Source: Methanobacteriaceae archaeon (GTDB lineage: Archaea; Methanobacteriota; Methanobacteria; Methanobacteriales; Methanobacteriaceae). From it: a stretch of DNA of 64,000 nucleotides. The stretch spans positions 1-64,000 of the forward strand of contig JACBOA010000010.1 of the NCBI GenBank assembly GCA_013403005.1, in the 5' to 3' direction. The number at the start of each line of letters is the position of its first letter. Within the stretch, counting starts at the first letter, position 1. The notes beneath the pieces are model-generated. The model had not been told where the DNA came from. It was given only the letters and a program-made list of their open reading frames with translations, and ran no database searches. Position numbers and translations under genes: made by a program. Below are positions 51,333-60,275 of this stretch, one piece after another.

Positions 51333-51746
51333 CTATTCCACAACTTCATCTTTTTGTTCTATTTCTTTTTGGTATTTTTCCCATTCTTTAGGCTGATAAA
51401 ATACTAAAAAGAACAATGCCACTGTAATTATTCCTGAACATGCCAAAAATAAGGAATCTACCCATTTTGAAGGCAAAGTGTAAATATAAACCAACATTAA
51501 ACCTAAAATTACAACACCAATTAACTGAAAAAGTTTTTTATTATAATAATTTTTATACAAAAACAATCCCCCAACCAGACAATAAAAGAAGAAAAATGCT
51601 GATATACCATTAAACGGGTCCAATGCATTTCTTAAATATGAAATTAAATATCTAAGTACTGAACTCAATAAAAAAAATGCTGGTACCAACATTGTTATGA
51701 TGGAAAATTCTTTTTTTCTTCCCATATAATCTAAATCCTTATTCAA
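51333..51746 (-). CDS. Hypothetical integral membrane protein
   Basis: A 137-residue protein with four predicted membrane segments (IITMLVPAFFLLSSVL, AFFFFYCLVGGLFLY, LIGVVILGLMLVYIY, IITVALFFLVFY) and a charged Glu/Lys C-terminus. I do not recognise a family. It is AT-rich and in an accessory region next to a NikR-like remnant and a MITE. Confidence 0.6.
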   Translation of the reverse strand: MNKDLDYMGRKKEFSIITMLVPAFFLLSSVLRYLISYLRNALDPFNGISAFFFFYCLVGGLFLYKNYYNKKLFQLIGVVILGLMLVYIYTLPSKWVDSLFLACSGIITVALFFLVFYQPKEWEKYQKEIEQKDEVVE

Positions 51747-51815
51747 TTAAATGTTCGTATCAGAATTTACTTAATCATTAATTACAAATAAATATTATTA
51801 TTTCTCTTTAATTCC

Positions 51816-52045
51816 TTAACTTGTAAGTTCAACATGCTCAACACCTTTAAGCTTCATTATTTTTCCTGTAATGTTTCTAAGGTATTTAGAATCTCCATTT
51901 AGGACAATTAATTTTAGGCAGTAATCCTTTCAATCCTTGTTTTATGGGAATCCTTCTGCAAGAGTATCTAAATTTCTCCTATTTAACAAGAAAATCCTCT
52001 AGAACACTTCTCTAGTAAAGGTTTTGTGGAGTTCGAAAAACATGA
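51816..52045 (-). pseudogene. Decayed NikR-like transcriptional regulator
   Basis: The minus strand ends with YCLKLIVLNGDSKYLRNI and TGKIMKLKGVEHVELTS before TAA at 51816-51818. This matches the ACT-like C-terminal domain of nickel regulator NikR (C-L-x-x-I-V-x-x-G, L-x-G-V-x-H-V-x-L). Upstream pieces in another frame read SVLEDFLVK, like the end of the ribbon-helix-helix domain, and then a stop. The middle domain with the nickel ligands is missing or scrambled. Confidence 0.6.
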
Positions 52046-52238
52046 ATCCTTTATAGGATCTGCACATCGCAACAAACGTCTTATTTTATCATCAAACCCA
52101 TTTAACTTTTCCAAAAAGAATGGAATAATACATTAATTGCAACGATCCTGAAAAAACCATTATAATGAACTTAAACTATAAAATATGATAATATAGTCCT
52201 CAAATGATATGGGATTTATATATACTTTACTAAAAAAG

Positions 52239-52373
52239 GGGGTTGTAAAGTTATTGGGGGTTAAGAGATGTTTGCAATAATTTTTGCTTTAATGTGTCTT
52301 TGTTTGGTGAAAGAACATAACAACGAATTTCAAATTTTGATGAACAGTCCAACACCCATTAACTTTACAGTCC
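52239..52373 (-). mobile_element. MITE copy C with 9-bp target duplication
   Basis: A 135-bp element in opposite orientation to the others. Plus-strand ends are GGGGTTGTAAAGTTATTGG and CCATTAACTTTACAGTCC. It is flanked by CTAAAAAAG at 52230-52238 and 52374-52382, a perfect 9-bp duplication. It is the best-preserved copy and lies 170 bases upstream of aroE. Confidence 0.88.
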
Positions 52374-52545
52374 CTAAAAAAGTAATTAGAAAACAAATGT
52401 ACGAAATGCCAATATCAAGGGTAAATTAATAATTAATCGGTTTTTTTCATTGAAACTTTTATAGATTGCAAAACAACATCTAATAAAGGAAAAATTATTA
52501 TCCAAAAATAAAACCTTCCCTTTTATGGGAATGGGGTAATATAAA

Positions 52546-53427
52546 ATGTTGCCTAATAATGTGTTGGTGAAGAAATTGATAACTGGAAAAACTGCTGTGG
52601 TGGGAATAATGGGGGATCCAGTGGAGCACAGCCTATCTCCTTCCATGCACAATGCTGCTTTCAAGGACCTTAAAATGGACTATGTGTACGTGCCATTCCA
52701 TGTTAAACGAGGGGAACTGGCACCTGCCATTGCTGGCGCCCGGTCTATGGGAATCAAAGGTCTCAACATAACTATTCCTCATAAAACAGAAGTGATAGGT
52801 TACCTTAATGAAATCACTCAGGCAGCTAAGCTTATTGGTGCAGTAAACACCCTCAAATTTCATAAAAACAAAATATCAGGTTTCAACACCGATGGTATGG
52901 GTGCAGTGAAGGCCATTGAAGAGGTAATTCCTGTTAAGGGGAAAAAGATTATTATAATAGGTGCTGGTGGTGCAGCAAGGGCAATATCATTCCAATTACT
53001 CTTCAATGGCGCGGGTGAGGTTTTAATTGCCAACCGCACCATCGAAAATGCAACTAAACTATCTGATAACCTTCGGGAACACTTCCCCACATCAGTAAGC
53101 AGTTTGGGGCTGGATGATAAACTTAAAGAAGAATTGAAGGATGCAGATGTACTAATAAATACCACACCGGTGGGAATGCATCCCTATGAGAATCAAAAAC
53201 CCATTGTAAACCGGGATATGATGCATCGTGATCTGGTGGTGAATGATATAGTATACAACCCACTAAAGACCAGTCTTCTGATTGAAGCTCGCAAAGCAGG
53301 GGCAAAAACAATCACTGGTGCTAAAATGCTTATCTATCAGGGAATGGAGGCTTTTCGCATATGGACCGGGGTCACGCCCTCCTATAAAATATTCGAAGAA
53401 GCATTAATGAAGGGATTGGGTTATTAA
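52546..53427 (+). CDS. aroE: Shikimate dehydrogenase
   Basis: The 293-residue enzyme reduces 3-dehydroshikimate with NADPH in aromatic amino-acid synthesis. Landmarks: EHSLSPSMHNAAF (substrate Ser), NITIPHKTEVI (catalytic Lys), FNTDGMGAVKA (Asp), the dinucleotide motif GAGGAARAISF, NRT and INTTPVGM. The ATG at 52546 has GGGGTAAT nearby. aroD of the same pathway lies at 58734-59408 but is not in the same operon. Confidence 0.96.
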   Translation: MLPNNVLVKKLITGKTAVVGIMGDPVEHSLSPSMHNAAFKDLKMDYVYVPFHVKRGELAPAIAGARSMGIKGLNITIPHKTEVIGYLNEITQAAKLIGAVNTLKFHKNKISGFNTDGMGAVKAIEEVIPVKGKKIIIIGAGGAARAISFQLLFNGAGEVLIANRTIENATKLSDNLREHFPTSVSSLGLDDKLKEELKDADVLINTTPVGMHPYENQKPIVNRDMMHRDLVVNDIVYNPLKTSLLIEARKAGAKTITGAKMLIYQGMEAFRIWTGVTPSYKIFEEALMKGLGY

Positions 53428-53549
53428 GAAAATCGAATCTGAGTTTTCAGGTTTTAAAACAATTAGGATTTCTAAAATAGACAATTGATCGGATTATTAG
53501 AGAAATACGAGTTAATAATGCTATAAAATAGTTCTTTAGAGGTATTTTA

Positions 53550-54398
53550 ATGGATAACCTGCCATCCACAGACAATCACATACACGTGGACCCGGTAAAC
53601 GGTGAGGGACCCCAGACAGTTGCAGTGAAATTCCACAGATCAGGTGGCACTGCCATGATCATTCCCAACAAACCTACCTGGACAGTAAGCCCTCAGTGTG
53701 ATTTCAAGGAGGCCATGGAACTTGTAATAAGGTATGTGGCTGAAATCAACCGTGAAACCGAAGTGAAAGCCTTTGCAGTGGTGGGAGCCCATCCCGCCGA
53801 ACTCAGCCGCCGAGTTGAAGCCGGGATGGAATTGGCCCAGGCTGAGGAACTCATGAGAAGAGCCCTGGAAACAGCCCAGAGCATGGTGTTAGAGGGAAGA
53901 GCCGTGGGCATTGGTGAAATTGGCAGACCACATTATCCAGTTTCCACAGAGGAGATGGAAGCCCATAACCGTATCATGGTGTATGCCATGGAACTGGCCC
54001 GAGAGGCAGATTGCCCAGTGCAATTGCACACCGAGAGTGCCTCAGAAGAAAATTTCAAAGAATTCGCAGACATGGCCAGAAAAGCCCATTTAAAGGAAGA
54101 AAAAGTTATCAAACATTTCTCAGGACCTTATATACTCCCTGAGGAAAATCATGGTCTGACACCATCACTCATAGCCAGTGGGGATGTTATGAGACAGGCT
54201 CTGAGGAAGGGGAAAAACTTCCTGATGGAAACTGATTACCTGGATGACCTTAATAGACCTGGTGCAGTTCTGGGTCCGAAAACAGTGCCCAGGAGAACCC
54301 GTAAACTTCTTAATGCAGGTCTAATAACTGAAGAAGATGCTTTTAAGATTCATGTTGAACGAGTGGAGAGGCTTTACAATATAGATATGGGTTATTAG
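53550..54398 (+). CDS. TatD-related metal-dependent hydrolase
   Basis: A 282-residue TIM-barrel hydrolase of the TatD/amidohydrolase type. Metal ligands: TDNHIHVDP near the start, Glu in VGIGEIGRPH, His in VQLHTES, then KHFSGPY and METDYLDD. Archaeal members differ from bacterial TatD and are of unproven substrate, possibly DNA or a phosphoester. An AGGTATT site precedes the ATG. It is about 120 bases downstream of aroE. Confidence 0.88.
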   Translation: MDNLPSTDNHIHVDPVNGEGPQTVAVKFHRSGGTAMIIPNKPTWTVSPQCDFKEAMELVIRYVAEINRETEVKAFAVVGAHPAELSRRVEAGMELAQAEELMRRALETAQSMVLEGRAVGIGEIGRPHYPVSTEEMEAHNRIMVYAMELAREADCPVQLHTESASEENFKEFADMARKAHLKEEKVIKHFSGPYILPEENHGLTPSLIASGDVMRQALRKGKNFLMETDYLDDLNRPGAVLGPKTVPRRTRKLLNAGLITEEDAFKIHVERVERLYNIDMGY

Positions 54399-54463
54399 TG
54401 TAGATTTTATGTTAAGAATATGGAGATAAGTTATTAGTGTAGTTATATGTTAATAACATGGTT

Positions 54464-55045
54464 TTAACCATGCCCTCCTCCAATTAAGAAGCTGATCACG
54501 CCAATTACAATCCCGATGATCACGATTTCAATACTGGTTTTAAGTAAACTTTCCCGGGATACTCGGCCCAGGTACACACCCAGTATAATCAAGGCTACAA
54601 AGCAGAGTATAATGGTGCATATGGTGGCAGGCATCCTGTCAGCTATTAAGAGGAAGGGCAGCACTGGGACAAATGAACCAGTGAAACTGCTGAATCCATG
54701 TGTGAACATGCTCATAAAGATTCGTCTCTTGGCCTGCTGGTGAATATGGGTGTCATCCAGTTTACCCTCATCAAGCATCATCTTCTGCTCCAGTTCACGG
54801 AGGGTGCGAGCTTCCTCAGCCCGTTCACCAATAAAGGATCCGAAGGCATTGGACAGGGCCAGGGCTATGCCACCGGCAAGACCAGTTAATCCAACAGAAA
54901 AATTAGAAATCTCCACTCCAGCTGCACCAGCCACTCCACTAGCAGTGAGGGTAACTCCCATAACTGCCAGTATCCCATCCATAGTGCCCAGAGCAACGTA
55001 ACGGCTCATTTTAAGATATTCATTAATGAATTCTCTTATCTTCAT
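54464..55045 (-). CDS. VIT1/CCC1-family (DUF125) membrane transporter
   Basis: The 193-residue protein has about five membrane segments. It shows LGTMDGILAVMGVT, SNAFGSFIGERAEE and, after a cytoplasmic helical Glu-rich stretch, GFSSFTGSFVPVLPFL, which match the VIT1/CCC1 iron/manganese transporter family. The Glu residues in the loop (about 80-105) are the likely metal-binding domain. Substrate is inferred from the family. It is convergent with the TatD-like gene. Confidence 0.87.
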   Translation of the reverse strand: MKIREFINEYLKMSRYVALGTMDGILAVMGVTLTASGVAGAAGVEISNFSVGLTGLAGGIALALSNAFGSFIGERAEEARTLRELEQKMMLDEGKLDDTHIHQQAKRRIFMSMFTHGFSSFTGSFVPVLPFLLIADRMPATICTIILCFVALIILGVYLGRVSRESLLKTSIEIVIIGIVIGVISFLIGGGHG

Positions 55046-55354
55046 TGAAATTTACTCCAATATAAAAGTTAAAATTAATCTAATATTCTTTAATATAATT
55101 CTTCCTTTATTTTGAGAATTTCCTCACAGGATGGAATACCACTTGGAACAAATTTTCAGGTTAAATATAAGTTCTATTCAAAGTATCGGTGAATTTAAAA
55201 TCTTATTGCATCTTGTAATAAAACTGGGTTAAGGGTGCCTTTTTCCCAATTCATGGTTTAATTCATTATTAGAATCTGTACATTAACATAAACCTTCAGT
55301 ATAATTTCCGCATTGTAAAAACCTTTAGTCTAGTTAATGTTGGGGAAAGTTATT
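55046..55354. other. Intergenic region without recognised gene
   Basis: AT-rich, contains only the divergent and terminal DNA between the VIT1-like gene and hmgA. I see no gene, repeat or RNA signature in it. Confidence 0.4.
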
Positions 55355-56563
55355 TTAACCTCTTCCCAGTTCTTTATGTGCCCGTGCCAAGTGTCCGGCT
55401 GCTAAGGCGCCCATGAGTGATAATTCACCTGCCAGTACAGTAGCGCCTACGATTTCGGCAAATTTACTAACATTACCCCCGCCATAAACTCCCATGATCT
55501 CTAAGCATTCCCGGGCAGTTTCCAGACGTGTGCCTCCTCCAACTGTGGCCAGGGGAAGGTCTGGCAGGGTCACAGAAAAGTAAAGGTTTCCATTTTCTTC
55601 TTCAGCAGTGGTTATCCCCAGGCTGCCTTCTACTATGTGGGCTTCATCCTGTCCTGTGGCCAGGAATAATGCTCCGATCATGTTGGCGTAATGGGCATTG
55701 AATCCCATACTTCCGGATACGGCAGATCCAATCATGTTTTTAGCAAGGTTAACTTCCACAATTGACTGGACATTGGTTTTAAGTTTTTCCTCCACCACTT
55801 CACCGGGTATCACAATCTCAGCAACCACGGTTTTTCCACGTCCTTCAATCAGGTTCAGTGCAGAAGGCTTTTTATCAACACACAGGTTGCTGCTGAGTGC
55901 CACCACATGGGCTCCAGTTTCCCTGGTTAAAATTTCCAGTGCCTTTTCAGTGGCAATGGTAACCATGTTCATACCCATACTATCTCCAGTGCTGAAGGTG
56001 AAACGGGGATAAACATAGCGACCAACCACTACAATGGGGTCAATCTTCAAAAGTCTCCCATGACTGGTAGTACTTTCTGAGGCTTCTTTAAGCTCAATGA
56101 AATGTCTTTCAATCCATTCCTTTATTTCCAGTGCTCCAGAAACAGAACTGGCCCTTATGACAGGGGCTCGGGTCATCTTATCATCTATGATTCGAACGGT
56201 GGCACCGCCAACTGCCTGGGTAACTGAGCATCCCCTGTTAACCGAGGCAACCAGTGCACCTTCAGAAGTAGCCAGGGGAATGAAAAAGTCTCCCTGAGCA
56301 TGTTCTCCATTGACTTTTAAAGGTCCGGCCAGTCCCAATGGGATCTGCACGGTTCCAATGGGGTTTTCAATATTCCTTTTACTGGCTTCAACCAGGTCCA
56401 GTGAGTACTGGGATAAGTGTTTTAATTTAGTTTTGGAAATTTTTTCTACAAATTCTCTCCTTATATCAACTGCATCTCGAGGTTTAGCAGTGAAATTCTC
56501 AACCTGATGAAGTTTAATCTCTCCTTTGGAAAGTTTTTCAATGATTTCTTTTTTTCCTGTCAT
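55355..56563 (-). CDS. hmgA: 3-hydroxy-3-methylglutaryl-CoA reductase (class I)
   Basis: The 402-residue NADPH enzyme makes mevalonate for archaeal ether-lipid isoprenoids. Landmarks: ENPIGTVQIPLGLAGP, ATSEGALVASVNRGC (catalytic Glu), DSMGMNMVT, the catalytic Lys loop SSNLCVDKKPSALN and a C-terminal GHLARAH (catalytic His). There is no membrane anchor, as usual in archaea. sucD lies about 140 bases downstream-to-upstream on the same strand. Confidence 0.97.
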   Translation of the reverse strand: MTGKKEIIEKLSKGEIKLHQVENFTAKPRDAVDIRREFVEKISKTKLKHLSQYSLDLVEASKRNIENPIGTVQIPLGLAGPLKVNGEHAQGDFFIPLATSEGALVASVNRGCSVTQAVGGATVRIIDDKMTRAPVIRASSVSGALEIKEWIERHFIELKEASESTTSHGRLLKIDPIVVVGRYVYPRFTFSTGDSMGMNMVTIATEKALEILTRETGAHVVALSSNLCVDKKPSALNLIEGRGKTVVAEIVIPGEVVEEKLKTNVQSIVEVNLAKNMIGSAVSGSMGFNAHYANMIGALFLATGQDEAHIVEGSLGITTAEEENGNLYFSVTLPDLPLATVGGGTRLETARECLEIMGVYGGGNVSKFAEIVGATVLAGELSLMGALAAGHLARAHKELGRG

Positions 56564-56706
56564 AAAATCATCTTATTTTTTTTATAATCTTTTTTCTATA
56601 ATTTTTTTCTGTGCATGGCAGTGCTGGTGTTAAGGTTTTTTATATTCTTTGAATAGAACTAGTGAATCATTAATTCAGGGTTCATTCAAACATTTTTTTT
56701 TAAGAT

Positions 56707-57567
56707 TTAGGTTATTTCATTCATTAGACTGGCAATTTGTGAGGGCTGTTTTGCTACTTCCACTCCAGCTGCTTTAAGTGCTTTTATCTTGCTTTCAGCA
56801 GTCCCTGTATTTCCTTCTATAATCGCCCCAGCATGTCCCATTCTCTTCCCTGCAGGAGCTGTTCTACCCGCAATGTAGGCTACCACTGGTTTGGTTATGT
56901 GCTCTGCAATGTATTCTGAGGCTTTTTCCTCTGCATTACCCCCTATCTCTCCTATCATTGCCATGGCCCTGGTTTGAGGGTCATCCTCGAATTTCTGCAA
57001 TACATCTGCAAAATCCATACCCACCACTGGGTCACCTCCAATACCCAGGCAGGTGCTCTGTCCTAAACCAGCGTTGGTTATTTGACTGGCCACTTCATAG
57101 GTAAGGGTTCCACTACGTGAAACAATGCCTATATCACCAGGGTTGAAGATGTGGGTAGGCATTATTCCCAGCTTACCAACTCCTGGGGTTATGATACCCG
57201 GAGTGTTGGGTCCTATTACATTACAGTTGTTATTCCTAGCATACCTAGCTATTTCCATGGCATCATGGACTGGGATGTGTTCGGTGATGATCACTACTAA
57301 TTCCAGTTGGGATATGGCTTCAAAAGCAGCATCCTTAGCGAATGGTGCGGGAATGAATATTATGGATGCATTAACATCCATTTCTTCTTTTATCTCTGCA
57401 ATGGAGTTGTAGACAGGAATACCTTCAAATTCCTGACCTCCTTTACCTGGTGATGTGCCTGCTACTATGTTGGTGTTATATTCCAGCATACTTTTAGTGT
57501 GAAAAGAACCCTGTTTCCCGGTAATGCCCTGCACCACGCATCTGGTGTCCTCATCAAGAAATATCAC
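56707..57567 (-). CDS. sucD: Succinyl-CoA synthetase (ADP/GDP-forming) alpha subunit
   Basis: The 286-residue subunit binds CoA ([18 protein letters not shown] and TSPGKGGQ) and carries the phosphohistidine in [14 protein letters not shown]. In methanogens it takes part in the reductive incomplete TCA path to 2-oxoglutarate. The beta subunit is not adjacent. An unknown conserved gene lies about 100 bases upstream on the same strand. Confidence 0.96.
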   Translation of the reverse strand: MIFLDEDTRCVVQGITGKQGSFHTKSMLEYNTNIVAGTSPGKGGQEFEGIPVYNSIAEIKEEMDVNASIIFIPAPFAKDAAFEAISQLELVVIITEHIPVHDAMEIARYARNNNCNVIGPNTPGIITPGVGKLGIMPTHIFNPGDIGIVSRSGTLTYEVASQITNAGLGQSTCLGIGGDPVVGMDFADVLQKFEDDPQTRAMAMIGEIGGNAEEKASEYIAEHITKPVVAYIAGRTAPAGKRMGHAGAIIEGNTGTAESKIKALKAAGVEVAKQPSQIASLMNEIT

Positions 57568-57664
57568 GGTATCACTTCCTGTAACTTAAAGATCTATCAT
57601 TGATTTTTTGTTTTTTTCCAAATTTGTTAATTATATAAGTTATCTGATGATTTTTAAACCATGT

Positions 57665-58393
57665 TTAAACCCTTAAAATCTTCATCTTATCCGACAAAGG
57701 CACAGCTAAATCCATTACATTACCATTCATATAAGCTGTAACAGACATTATCACACTTCCCGGGATAACGTGTGATGGTGATCCTCTTTTAACCAGATAA
57801 ACGTTTTTATTACCCAGTGCAGCACCCATCATGGCTCCGGCAACTACTGCCATGCTTTCAATATCTTCCACAGTCACCACCACCACAGGATCATCTGTTT
57901 CATCAGAAACAAAACCCACTCCTGGTATTTCTTTATTATGGTTAAGGCTACTGCCCCCTATATCTGTAACATGATCCATTCCCTGAGCAGCTTTGATCAC
58001 AGAATTTGCAACTTTATGGACGAATGATTCACCACCGTAGGTGTCAAAGGCCATTATAATAGCGTCAGGATATCGATCCTGCCTTATTTTTGCTTCAGCA
58101 TAGGATACTCCTTCACCAGCACCCTCTGGAGTGGAGGATATTCCATTAATATCTCCAGGATCCTCGGCATTTCTTTTAAGCAGAGATATAATGCCTCTGT
58201 TAACCTCCTCAAGTTTATCATCCTCTACAAAGGCACTGATCACCACATCGTCACCGGTGATATTTGTAAGAGCGGCTTTATAAGCACCTAATTTAATTAA
58301 CTCGGGAATATCGTTTTCAATGCTGCTTATTAGCTTTTCACTACACGAAACATCGTTGCCTGAAATATCCGCACCTATGGAGGTTATTTTCAA
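57665..58393 (-). CDS. Conserved methanogen protein of unknown function
   Basis: The 242-residue protein is probably cytoplasmic. I do not recognise the family. It has a first half with MKITSIGADISGNDVS, IPELIKLGAYKAALTN and an alpha/beta pattern. A Gly-rich middle follows (STPEGAGEGVSYAEAK, AFDTYGGESF, DIGGSSLNHN), then VVTVEDIESMAVVAGAMMGA, SPSHVIPGSVIMSVTAY and an LAVPLSDK tail. The Gly/Ser segments look like cofactor or phosphate loops. The start has a GGTGAT site. It is next to sucD. Confidence 0.75.
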   Translation of the reverse strand: MKITSIGADISGNDVSCSEKLISSIENDIPELIKLGAYKAALTNITGDDVVISAFVEDDKLEEVNRGIISLLKRNAEDPGDINGISSTPEGAGEGVSYAEAKIRQDRYPDAIIMAFDTYGGESFVHKVANSVIKAAQGMDHVTDIGGSSLNHNKEIPGVGFVSDETDDPVVVVTVEDIESMAVVAGAMMGAALGNKNVYLVKRGSPSHVIPGSVIMSVTAYMNGNVMDLAVPLSDKMKILRV

Positions 58394-58733
58394 ATCATCA
58401 CCTTGAATCTGGTTGAAATATCAATTAATAGTTCTAATAAGTAGAGTGGTAAAACACATGGATATTATATGGACACTTATTATAATTATGAGATTAGTAT
58501 GGTGAAACCTTGTTCTTATAGATTTTTATAGCATATTTCTATTATTTTAAAAATGATGGATAATGGATTAGTATTGTAACTAACTACAATGATTCATCAA
58601 TTATTGATCTTTAAACTAACATATCACAAAATTTAGTAATGTGAAAAAACAATACAATAATAGATAGGTGCTATGATTCAAATTCAAATCATTAAACAGA
58701 AGATTTTAGCATTATTATAAGGAAGTGTAAGCT
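58394..58733. other. Divergent intergenic region before aroD
   Basis: About 340 AT-rich bases between two divergent genes. No gene seen; it must hold the promoters of both the unknown gene at 57665-58393 and aroD. Confidence 0.4.
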
Positions 58734-59408
58734 TTGATTTCAAAACCATTAATATGTGTTCCCATACTCCAAAAAGACAGATCGAGTGTTTTGAAAACTG
58801 CCAATAAAGCCGTTAAGGAGGGTGCAGATATCCTTGAACTCAGGATTGATGCACTTATTGATCCGGATCCCCAGGAAGTTATCCATTTAATAGAAGAGAT
58901 AAACTATCCTTTAATTGCCACCAACAGAATGAAGGAGGAAGGAGGCTATTTCAGAGGATCTGAAGTGGAAAGAACTGAACTTCTAATTCAAGCAGCGGAT
59001 TATGTGGATTATGTGGATATAGAACTACAAACGGATGAAAAATGCAGATCAAAGGTTATTGGAGCTGCTAAGTCCACTATCATATCTTATCATGATTTTA
59101 CAAGAACTCCTAATTTGAAGGAGCTTTTTGATATAGTTAAGAAGGAAAAAGATTTAGGAAATATTGCTAAATTCGCTGTAATGCCTGAGAATATTCAGGA
59201 CACCCTCCATGTTCTTGAAGTTCTGAACCAGGTGGATAACACTATTGGCATTGCCATGGGGGTATTGGGAAGATATACAAGGGTTGTTGCACCATTATTT
59301 GGTTCTCCAATTACTTATGCATCTATTGAAGGTGAAGTTGCACCTGGACAACTGAATGTTAAAGATACAAAAGATATAATTGATAAATTACTGGCTGGTG
59401 ATGTTTAA
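58734..59408 (+). CDS. aroD: 3-dehydroquinate dehydratase, type I
   Basis: The 224-residue type I enzyme forms a Schiff base with its substrate. Landmarks: CVPILQKDR at the start, ADILELRIDAL, TNRMKEEGGYF, ISYHDFTRTP (catalytic His), IAKFAVMPEN (catalytic Lys) and GVLGRYTRV near the end. It starts with TTG, with GGAAGTG eight bases upstream. The next gene follows with no gap, so the two share a transcript. Confidence 0.95.
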   Translation: MISKPLICVPILQKDRSSVLKTANKAVKEGADILELRIDALIDPDPQEVIHLIEEINYPLIATNRMKEEGGYFRGSEVERTELLIQAADYVDYVDIELQTDEKCRSKVIGAAKSTIISYHDFTRTPNLKELFDIVKKEKDLGNIAKFAVMPENIQDTLHVLEVLNQVDNTIGIAMGVLGRYTRVVAPLFGSPITYASIEGEVAPGQLNVKDTKDIIDKLLAGDV

Positions 59409-60053
59409 TTGAAACTCAGAAATAGGAACCTTATAATAATAGGATTACTGGTGCTAGTAGCTGCTGCAGGATCTCTTTTTTACCTAACAGCCAATCATAA
59501 CAGCACAGGGATAACAATTAAAACCAATGGTACTGAAGTTGTAGTTCAATCATCCTCATGGTTCCCGGTTCCAGATGCCATGCTCCAGGAGATGAAGATC
59601 AAGGCACTGGCAGATGTGGAGGATGCAGATAGCAGTGTAGGTTCTATAAAAACGGATATGCAGAATATTGCCAGTAAATATAATTTCACAGTAAAGGTAA
59701 CCATTAAATCTCAGTTCGGTGAAGACCAGCTTCCCATGCCAGCCACTGTTAAAGGAACTTCCATGGTACCCACCCTACAGGATGGTCAGAATATAGTAGT
59801 TCTAAAAACCACGGATTTCAAGGTAGGTGATTTGGTAGTAGCTCGGCATCCTGAATACAAATTGATTGTCAAGCGAATTGCTGAAATAAATGGAAACCAG
59901 GTTTATCTCAAAAGTGACAACCGACAGGTGGAAACCATTGGCAACCAGATACGTGTGGTGAACGGTGTTCAACAAATGGTAACCATTCAAAAGACACCAC
60001 TGGATACATGGGTCTCCAGAAACGATATTGTGGGAGTGGTAAAGCAATATTAG
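59409..60053 (+). CDS. Signal-peptidase-like (S24/S26) membrane-anchored protein
   Basis: The 214-residue protein has one N-terminal membrane anchor (NLIIIGLLVLVAAAG), an extracytoplasmic stalk region, then a S24/S26 serine-peptidase core. The catalytic Ser is in KGTSMVPTL (S118), followed by VGDLVVARHPEYKLIVKRI with a Lys (about 155) in the position of the general base and VYLKSDNR. Archaeal type I signal peptidases usually have His at that position, so this is a divergent, possibly Lys-dependent member. The TTG start directly follows the aroD stop, so translation is coupled. Confidence 0.8.
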   Translation: MKLRNRNLIIIGLLVLVAAAGSLFYLTANHNSTGITIKTNGTEVVVQSSSWFPVPDAMLQEMKIKALADVEDADSSVGSIKTDMQNIASKYNFTVKVTIKSQFGEDQLPMPATVKGTSMVPTLQDGQNIVVLKTTDFKVGDLVVARHPEYKLIVKRIAEINGNQVYLKSDNRQVETIGNQIRVVNGVQQMVTIQKTPLDTWVSRNDIVGVVKQY

Positions 60054-60275
60054 ATTACTTTAGAGTAGTTAAAGTTCTATTAAAGACATATAAAATTCTA
60101 TAATGTCAGATAACTCCTTTTAAATCTTTTTTTTCAAATTCTTTTATTCAAATTAAAAAAAATTAATTTTAGAAATTAAATGTCATGATTTGCAGAGTAA
60201 TTTACTAGGAACTCTCTTATTTTAAAAAATAATAAATAAAAATAATAAATTTAAAGGATTTATTAAAAAATGAGG

